This document shows, one piece after another, positions 56,573-64,000 of a stretch of DNA of 64,000 nucleotides. The stretch is from NCBI GenBank assembly GCA_027559495.1, contig JAMXSV010000024.1, positions 124,001 through 188,000 on the forward strand, written 5' to 3'. Position 1 is the first letter of the stretch. The number at the start of each line of letters is the position of its first letter. The notes under the pieces were generated by a model. The model had not been told where the DNA came from and did no database searches. It saw nothing but the letters and a program-made list of their open reading frames with translations. The DNA comes from Aurifilum marmelostoma (lineage: Eukaryota > Ascomycota > Sordariomycetes > Diaporthales > Cryphonectriaceae). The translations under genes and the position numbers were made by a program.

Positions 56573-57552
56573 GGCGACAAGCCAATTGAATCGTTGACCT
56601 TGTTGATGCTCTTCGACCTGCCCCGGATTCTGTGGCTATGGCTTGAATTTGCTCGATTCATTTTCAAGTACGCCATCAGTGGCACGGCCTTCCTGGGGAA
56701 AGGATCTCTTATAAATTCAAGCACCTGACAGTGAACTTCCACAACGCCAGGTATGAACTGCTTCCTTGCACATAGCTATGGCTATGATCTGTTTGTGAGG
56801 TGGCCGGCAGCCGGAATGCCCGACATCCCGGCATCCGGAGTGAGAGTTCAACAACAAAAGCCCAACAGGCAGAAACATGCTGGAGGCGCAGCAGCAGGGC
56901 CAGAAGGGGGTCCTCTGGACCCGGAAATTAAAATGGGCCCCGAGCCGAGCACTCGTCTCCTCTTGAGCACAACACAGTCATTGGTTTGCCCGACGGGCCG
57001 AGCCAGTAGCGAACGCAGCAGAAGCCAAAGCACAGGCGAGTATGCAAGCAAGGGCTGGTGTTCCGAGGGTGAGGTGAGGTGATCGCTGTCGAGCCCTGGA
57101 GACCCATAGAAACTTGCCCCTTCGACTCCCGAGCGTCAACGTGCAGTGCCTCGTCGGTGTACGCTGTCTTTCCCATCTCCGGCTTCTGACATAAGGCTCT
57201 TATCTTTTTTCTTCTTCTTTGCTTCCGCCCTTGTGTGGTCTTTGTCTTTTCACTTTGCTAGTCGCTTGACGTGCTGGGCCGCTGGAGAGGCGTCATACCG
57301 CGTTCCTCGGGGCAGCCGGAACAGAACCCAAGCCACAGCTTTCGCAAGCTCTGGGCCAGCGCAGAAAGACACAGTCAACCCGACCAAGTGCTCTGTTTCA
57401 ACACTCCAGACCGCTTTCCAGCGAGGTGGTACCACCAACACTACCACCACCACCGCCACCACCACTACCAAGCAATCAAAGGACCAAAGAAAGGAAGCAT
57501 AGAACAAGATAAGTTTTATCGCTACGGGACACAAAACCACACCAAGAAAGAG
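56573..57552. promoter_or_regulatory. divergent promoter region of MFS exporter and Zn2Cys6 factor
   Basis: 980 bp between the divergent starts. It contains a CT-rich stretch on the plus strand near 57190-57250 and a repetitive ACC/CAC run near 57425-57475, the probable leader of the regulator. I did not find a clear inverted CGG pair, which a zinc-cluster factor often binds. Confidence 0.45.
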
Positions 57553-60500
57553 ATGATGCCACACTCTACGCCGGCCCCGGGCGACCATTCTCGCTCCACG
57601 CCCGAGGTTCAGAAATACCGGCCAAGGGCATGTCAGTCTTGTGCCCGGTCCAAGATGCGCTGCGTTTGGCCGTCCGAGCCGGGAGCCACGCCGTGTCAAC
57701 GGTCAGTCAACGTTCTGATTTTCTCTCCTTCTCTGTTACTGTCTCCTGTCTTCTTCCTCTCTCATTGAAGCAATCTCAAGGCATTGCTTGGGTGGACAAA
57801 ACCGGTGATACCACGCGATATTTTTTGGTCGCGCGTGCAGCCTGCTCCAACGCTCCCTTGACCCGTCCACCCTTTACCGTCCACAGCATACCGGACCACT
57901 GTGTGGACACCCGAGGCGGGTCGGGCGGGCGACGTAGTCCTGTCCTTTACTGCGTGTGTGCCTGTCATAATCAGAAGACACAGGGCGTCCCGGACAATGT
58001 CGACAAAGACGCTGCAGCAGCCGAGCACAAACCGGCTCATCATGAACAGTCCAGCTCTACGATATTATTTGGACCCCTGATCGTCGGGGCTCGGGTCGCT
58101 CAGCGCCGACCTTTTGAGATTTCCTTTGCAGGGGGGCGTTCTGCAGGGCGTGTGTTTGCCTAAGCACGATTCAGTCCTTGCATGTGGTTTCCGTTCTGCC
58201 CAGCAAGTCTTGATCATGTATTAATTTGAATTTTTGGGTCAGAGTCTGCTGTCGAGGATTGAATGCTGACTTCTTTCCGTAGATGCACCAAGATCAAAGC
58301 ACCATGTACTCTCCCAGAAATCAACCCACGGAGGAGGCGGGGGCCATCAACGTGAGTTCTTGCCGGCGCTTCTGACCTACTCCAACATATTTTGGTCTTC
58401 ATTGTTCCGTTGGTTGTCATAACACAAACTGAACAATGATTCCACCCAGTCGCGTTGGTCAGCTGGAGGAAAAGATCGATGGCATCATGTCTCTGCTCAA
58501 CGCGAGCCAGCAGATCCAACAGAACAGCCCCAGTTCTGGTGACCACACTCCCCCCTCCCAGTAGTGGGCCCCCTACTGCCTCAGTCTCGGAGCAGCAACA
58601 CCAGCAGCAGCAGCAACAACACCGCAACAGCATTCATCAGCTGCTGAACCAGGCCACTGATGACCACAACCCATCGACAACTCCTCACGGAGGGGTGGTT
58701 GACGGACTCGATCCCGCATTGACACCTTCGTCGTCATCTGCTCATCACCTTCAAGTCAAGTCACGTCTCCTCCCTCCAACAGGCCTAGTACCTCCTGCCT
58801 CCGTTCCATCTGGACGAGGTCGGAGCACAGGGATGAACACTCCCGAATCATTCCTGGACCGAGATGCGAGGCACTCATCCACAGGCGACTATGTCGAGAT
58901 TGTCAAGGGACTGCGCGTGTCCCACTTTGAGGCCGAGCGCTCTCTGAACCTGTACCGTTCCGTATACTGCTCATATTTCCCATTTGTGCCCATCCCGGCT
59001 GTGTTGAGCTCGCGTGAGCTATATGACCAGTGTCCATTTCTATACAGGACGATCATTGCCGTCACGACCCCGTATCCTGCAGATGTACAGGCAGAGTACA
59101 AAGTCTGGTTTCGGGAGTACGTGGCCCACCATGTCGTGGTCAATAACGAGAGACGACTCGAGATTTTGCAGGCGATCTTGATACACCTCGCTTGGTATGT
59201 CTCTCTCCTCTTACTTTCCCTCTCTCGGTGTTTTTGCACGACAACTATGTGCACTGACTGGGAGAATTTCGGGCTGTGGTCGCGGCTAATGGGTCGATTG
59301 AAACAGGGGCGACTTTTACTTCATGATCGACTCTCAGGCGACGAATCTCATGCAGCTGGCCATGTCACTGGTGATCGATCTCGGGCTGAACCGATGGCCT
59401 ATGGATTTTGGCAAGGCCAACTTCTTGATGCTGAGAGATGCTATCGTTTCGTCAGGAGACAAGAGCCCATGGAGGAAGAAGCATACCCTCGAAGAGATGC
59501 GAGCAGCTCTAGGGACTTTCTACGTATTGTCACTGTGAGCCAACATTTCTCCGCCCTCCGCCCTCCTCCCAAACACTAATCTTCTACAACCCCAACCCCC
59601 CTCCCCCTGGCACCACAAGACAGATCAACTAAGTTGGAAATATTTGTGATCTATAGGTGCTCATCACTATTCCGACGCCATCACCCCATGCTGTACAACT
59701 CCTACCTGCAGAGATGCTGTGAAGTGATCGCAGAAACCCAGGAATGTGAGACGGACAAGTTCCTTGTGGCCCTGATCCGGATCCAACAGCTGCTCCACCG
59801 TGCAGCCGATATTATACCATATAACGGCGACGAGTCAACATCCCAAATACCGTACACGCCGTCGCACATGGCGCTCACCGCAGTCCAGAAAGAGCTAGAG
59901 ACCATCGTACGCCAACAACCAGCAGAAGTGGAGATGAATGGTAAGAGAAATGTCGCCCTTCCCTCTTTGTTGAAGTTCCATTCTTCCCTTCTACTTTACC
60001 TAGCGTGTACTACCGAGCTGCATTGTGATACTTACCTTACATTGCAGGTCTTCTGTGGACACACTATCATGCCACCATCTGCCGCCTCTACGAGCCCGTC
60101 ATATACGTGCGCTCGACGTCTGTCGGCGGCTACGACCCGACCGACAGCACCTCGCGGACGACAGCTCTGTGGCAGTGCCTCGTCTCGGCGCGGGACTTCT
60201 TTTCGGCCTTTTTAAGCATCCCGCCACAGAATATACCCTGCCTGCCGTTCCTGAACGCACACCTCTCCTTCTGCATCGTCACGATGGTCAGGCTGCTATT
60301 CCTTGGCGACGAGAACATAGGCGGGAGCGTTGTCGACTCAGGCTGGGACTCGGCGCTTGCCAAGCAGACGGTGGACTTTGAGGGCATCTGCACGAGGATG
60401 AACGAGCTCTTTGACGACGCAGACAGCATCTGCAGCGGGCTGGGCAGGCGCACCAGGTACCTCCACTCCGACAGGAGCGTGCTGAGCATGTACAGAGATA

Positions 60501-60899
60501 AAATCCGCTGGATGCGCGAGTGGTACTCTGCGCGCGTGCGGCCCGGCCAGCAGCAGCAACAACACCAGCGTGGTGGTCCCGCCGCTGCAGCTCCTGGAGT
60601 TTACCCCACCGCCAATAGGCGCAGTGGGGGGAGGAGCAGCAGGTGGCGACAACATGGCAAAGCAGCCAGGGGCAGGAGACATCTTGGGGTCCGGTGGCGG
60701 CGTGGCCAGCACAGGGGCCGGCGCTGGAAGCAGCAGCAGCAGCAGCAGCAGCATTCCACTCCACGGCCAGGCGATGGATGTTGATTATGCCGCTGGTGGT
60801 GGCGCCTCGTTCTCTGGTGATCTGGACGATAACTTCTGGCAAGTCATGTTCGATTGGAACTGGGGTGCACCCGTGGATATGATGCAGGTTCAGGGTTGA
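57553..60899 (+). CDS. Zn2Cys6 transcription factor with two apparent frame breaks
   Basis: Six exons: 57553..57701, 58283..58351, 58450..59194, 59307..59534, 59657..59940 and 60048..60899. The zinc cluster CQSCARSKMRC ... CQRCTKIKAPC has all six cysteines but is split by a 581-bp intron, very long for this window. A dimerisation helix follows (RVGQLEEKIDGIMSLL), then the fungal regulatory domain (LAMSLVIDLGLNRWP, GTFYVLSLCSSLFRR). The frame breaks once after the helix, at the C6 run 58550-58555, and again between 60545 and 60631, before the acidic C terminus (MDVDYAAGG, NFWQVMFDWNWG). Each is resolved by one base fewer, and both together keep every splice phase consistent over ~774 codons. 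Probably a working gene with consensus errors; a decaying gene is the alternative. Confidence 0.85.
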
Positions 60900-63673
60900 G
60901 CGCGGAGCAATGTGCGTCGCGAGGAGGTGGCCTGCTTCCGGCCTGCCTGCCTGCCTGTCCTTGTCAGCATTGGGGGCCGATGGGTGGGACGGAATTATGG
61001 CCGGGGGTGCGATCTTTTGCGGATTGTTTTCCGAGCCCCCGGAACAGCAAGCATGCTCCTACAAAGAGAACCCTTCAAGTAGTGAGTCTTCAAAATGCGA
61101 CAAATCAATGAATTCATCCTCGATACAGATGCAAACAATACATCACCCCCCACCCGCGTAGGCACCCTTCAGGTTTGTTTCAGGATGACTCAGAAGGAAT
61201 TGAGTCATCAGCAGAAGTGCGAGGTCTTGAGATGACACCCAATCTAGGTAAGAACACGTGTCGCTGGATTTGGGATCATATCGCAACACGAGATATTCTG
61301 TTTCGTAACCCAAGATGACCAACCTTGATTCGTATTATCCTTCAATGGCTGGCTATCGGCTTCCTGAGGCCAAGAAGACCATTGCATGGTTAATCGTATT
61401 GTCGTAGGTTCTAGTTGTTGCGAACACTATAGAGATAATGCGGATTGATCACGAACATAACACTCTTCCTCAATTAATGCAGAGATATTAGACCGGAAAT
61501 GCTTCTTGCCAGGCTTTGGGCTGGTGGTCGGTACAGAAGAGTTCGCGGTGGGTAGAACAATATTCATGGCATCACAAACCTTTCTGTCCCAAATAACGTG
61601 GGACCATAAGCTACATGTCCGTACGTGATGAGTAATTGAGTGTCCGCATGGTGTTGAGCCTCAAACTTCTGATCTGTCTATCAAACCAAGCGATTCATGA
61701 AGATGTATACACAATCTTTGCATCTCTCGTCATGTTAAGACATACGTTCTCTTTACTATTCTTGACATCCATATTTTGGACCCTCTGCAATCGCATCTCT
61801 GACTGCCAATTTCTGAACGTAGTAATGTCCGTCTCTTGCGTTGTTGTCTGATCGCCTCGACGAATTCTCCAGGCAGCCATTTCCTCCATCTCCCTTTCCG
61901 AGTATTTGAAGGTTTGGCCTGAAATCCGTAAAATGATTGGGGCCTGATTATAAGAAAGGCTAAAAAAAGAAATGTACATGATTGTGTGGGGTTATTGAAG
62001 GTAGAATCACAAAGTAACGGCCATAACTAATAATTACTGCTCAATTAATCACTCGTACGTAAAAAATCCGTCACATCTCAGACCTTGTACAGCCACGATA
62101 TTTGACATATGGTACTATGTACATTTTGACTGTGCAAGTCTCACCATGAACCATGTATAGCATCTACTATGTAAACCTTGTCATGACGTCGAGAATGGGG
62201 GAAGAGGGGCGGATTAGAAGAAGCTCAGGCAAGGAACATCCCGAGCCCCATGTTCGTATCTACTTGTGCAAACCCTCTCATACTGAGATGTCGGTTATCG
62301 GCTCAAGCAAAATCCCTGGCTTCGACAGCTCGGACTTGGGACAAAAATGCTTCCTTCTCGTTCCGGACCCAGATCTGAACCGAGCGTGTGCGCGATAAAC
62401 GGGCACAGCCCTGATTGTTACTTGTAATTAGCAAACATCGGCAGCCTATACCAGGCGTCAATTGCGTGCTCTCTCTAGTAAGAGAGTTTGACGTCTGTAC
62501 GGGCCATGATTGGTGACAAATTCCCACAGGGACGATGGCTGTGTTCTCTGACATGCAGATGGCAGCTCGTTTAAGACTAAGTGCTGCGTAGGGCGAGGAT
62601 GTTATTTCACTCACCAGACCACCCAAGGCAAAAGAGTGTAAGATCTTTAAATCATAGGACCAGGATCCCAAGAGGTACAATCTGCTGAAGAAGGATAGAA
62701 AGGTGATAAAACAGACAGGAAGGAATCTCGTGCTTCGTTCGGTATCTTAAACTGGCCAATGACATAAGCGTCTTGTCCTCGTTGGATCACTGACAAGGCT
62801 TATCGGAGGCGAATAATAATATGGAGAGACTCGGGTTCAATGCTCAATGAAAGGAAGTATGCGAGGGGTTTGCGAGCGACCCTGGCTGAGAAAACAGCGA
62901 CCCCTCCAAAACAGGGGTGTCGATGGAGACGATCCCACGTCGCCTATCTCCCTTGGGTATGGCATGCGAGGATCCCTGTTCGGATCCTGACTGGTCTGCT
63001 CGCCTCTCTCTTGCTGTAGGCTTTAGCCACAAGTGAGCCTTGCTCCCGCTGGATCACATAGCTTTTTGAGCCCCACGGCCCTCGCCGTCCTACAGGGCTG
63101 TTTTAACTTTTTTTTTTCCCCTCCTCCTCTTCATATGAGACTTTTCAATGATATGCACGCTGTAAGAGAAAATGGGTCGTGTGCGAGCTGAAATGTATGA
63201 ACTCCTTCCTCGCGAGAACTGGCAAGACAGAACGCACGCATGTGCGAGCGAGACCCGAGGCAAATGATCATGACCGCGCCTCCTCAGCTTATCCGCCAAA
63301 CGGGTTTCCTTGGGTTGCAAGGCGGACAGAACATTATCATGATGACCATTAGGGGCTACAAGCATCGTCAGTCAGAGGGACGGCGGATGAGAGTCAAAGA
63401 GAGAGCATCGCGGCCCCTCGCAATCCGAGATATAAATGGAGGGCATCGTGCACTTCCCGATGAAGAAGGTTCTGCGAGGTATCAGTATAGTCAACGGTTC
63501 AGCTAAAGCGATAGCTTCGCGACTAACACGCCAATATCGCCTTTCGCGCTCGCATTTGCATTTGCACCAACCAGCTCACAGCTCCTTCGGTGAAAGACTA
63601 ACCCCAAGTCTTATACATACATATATATTTATATATTCATATATATCTAGCATATCCTCCTCTCCCTCCGAGA
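60900..63673. other. intergenic, 2.8 kb, nothing recognised
   Basis: 3' flank of the Zn2Cys6 gene and the promoter of the gene that runs off the window. AT-rich runs lie near 61990-62110 and 63621-63650. Open frames are short and without motifs. Confidence 0.5.
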
Positions 63674-64000
63674 ATGTCTCAACGACAATCACCATCAGGT
63701 TCCAGCCAGGCAGGCAAGAGCAGTTCACCAAGACAAAACTCAAACCCCAACTCCCAGAGCGACTGGAATCATCTTCTCCGTCACTCTTCCCCCATCGGCA
63801 TAGTTAAACCAGACATCCTCTTCAACGTTTACAATACCCCTTCTACTACAATGTCCTCCTCCTCTCATCCTTTCTCCCAAGATTCCACCTCCAGCGAGCC
63901 TAACATGTCCACACAGGCAACCGTCGCCATCAACGACCCGCGTCTCGTCCGCACCGCCCACAACGCAGACGGCCTCTCAGTCTTCGTCGCAGACGAAAGC
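63674..64000 (+). CDS. 5' part of an unrecognised gene, truncated by the window end
   Basis: From the ATG at 63674 the frame stays open for 109 codons to the last base. A second in-frame ATG at 63851 is an equally good start. The first ~85 residues are Ser/Asn/Gln/Thr-rich and disordered. The end (DPRLVRTAHNADGLSVFVAD) begins to look like an ordered beta domain and recalls the start of small fungal cupin-like proteins, which is a weak resemblance only. The rest of the gene lies outside the window. Confidence 0.5.
   Translation, partial: MSQRQSPSGSSQAGKSSSPRQNSNPNSQSDWNHLLRHSSPIGIVKPDILFNVYNTPSTTMSSSSHPFSQDSTSSEPNMSTQATVAINDPRLVRTAHNADGLSVFVADES

Noticed and set aside
1..64000. tRNA, rRNA, CRISPR arrays and intact transposons
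   Set aside because: I looked for tRNA arms, regular repeat-spacer patterns, and transposase or reverse transcriptase motifs and found none that I could support by eye.

Overview
The window looks like nuclear DNA of a filamentous ascomycete (Pezizomycotina, most likely Sordariomycetes; I cannot place it further). Genes are monocistronic, sit on both strands and are interrupted by short GT-AG introns, mostly 50-120 bp. The families are fungal: two Zn2Cys6 regulators, a CYP504-type P450, a UstYa/DUF3328 protein, a DUF3176 membrane protein, a Dur3-type permease and a secreted pectin lyase. The pectin lyase and the oxidase/transporter genes suggest a plant-associated or saprotrophic lifestyle. 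I checked reading phase across every intron listed below by hand.

Layout. 0.5-13.4 kb: a zinc-knuckle protein (-), a disordered Ser/Pro-rich protein (-), an HDDC2-like HD-domain 5'-nucleotidase (-), a small unrecognised ORF (+), a zinc alcohol dehydrogenase (-), a gene relic, and a glycine-rich membrane-associated protein (-). 14.2-25.3 kb: pectin lyase (-), a Cdc25-like rhodanese (-), a CYP504-like P450 (-), a PTEN/Tep1-like phosphatase (-) and a Tts1/Pom33/TMEM33 ER-nuclear envelope protein (-). 26.6-32.0 kb: a UstYa-like protein (+) convergent with an HSL-type alpha/beta hydrolase (-), then a DUF3176 membrane protein (-). 32.5-39.3 kb: a Dur3-type permease (-) divergent from an NtaA/DszA-type flavin monooxygenase (+), then a 14-TM MFS transporter (-). 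42.3-43.8 kb: a salicylate-hydroxylase-like FAD monooxygenase (+). 47.1-60.9 kb: a large coiled-coil protein (+), a Zn2Cys6 factor (-), a second MFS exporter (-) and a divergent second Zn2Cys6 factor (+). The window ends inside the 5' part of one more gene (+).

Functional links that the layout supports: (i) permease plus flavin monooxygenase share a ~0.7 kb promoter with GATA motifs and lie beside an MFS transporter, a plausible nitrogen-compound uptake and catabolism unit; (ii) the second MFS exporter and a Zn2Cys6 factor are divergent neighbours, a common exporter/regulator arrangement. The other genes look like unrelated housekeeping or accessory genes.

A caution for users: three clearly conserved genes carry four apparent single-base frame breaks, each at or near a C/G homopolymer (24152-24159, 30161-30166, 58550-58555 and between 60545 and 60631). 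The regularity suggests consensus errors in the assembly rather than pseudogenes. I found no convincing new multi-gene system, CRISPR, rRNA, tRNA or intact transposon.
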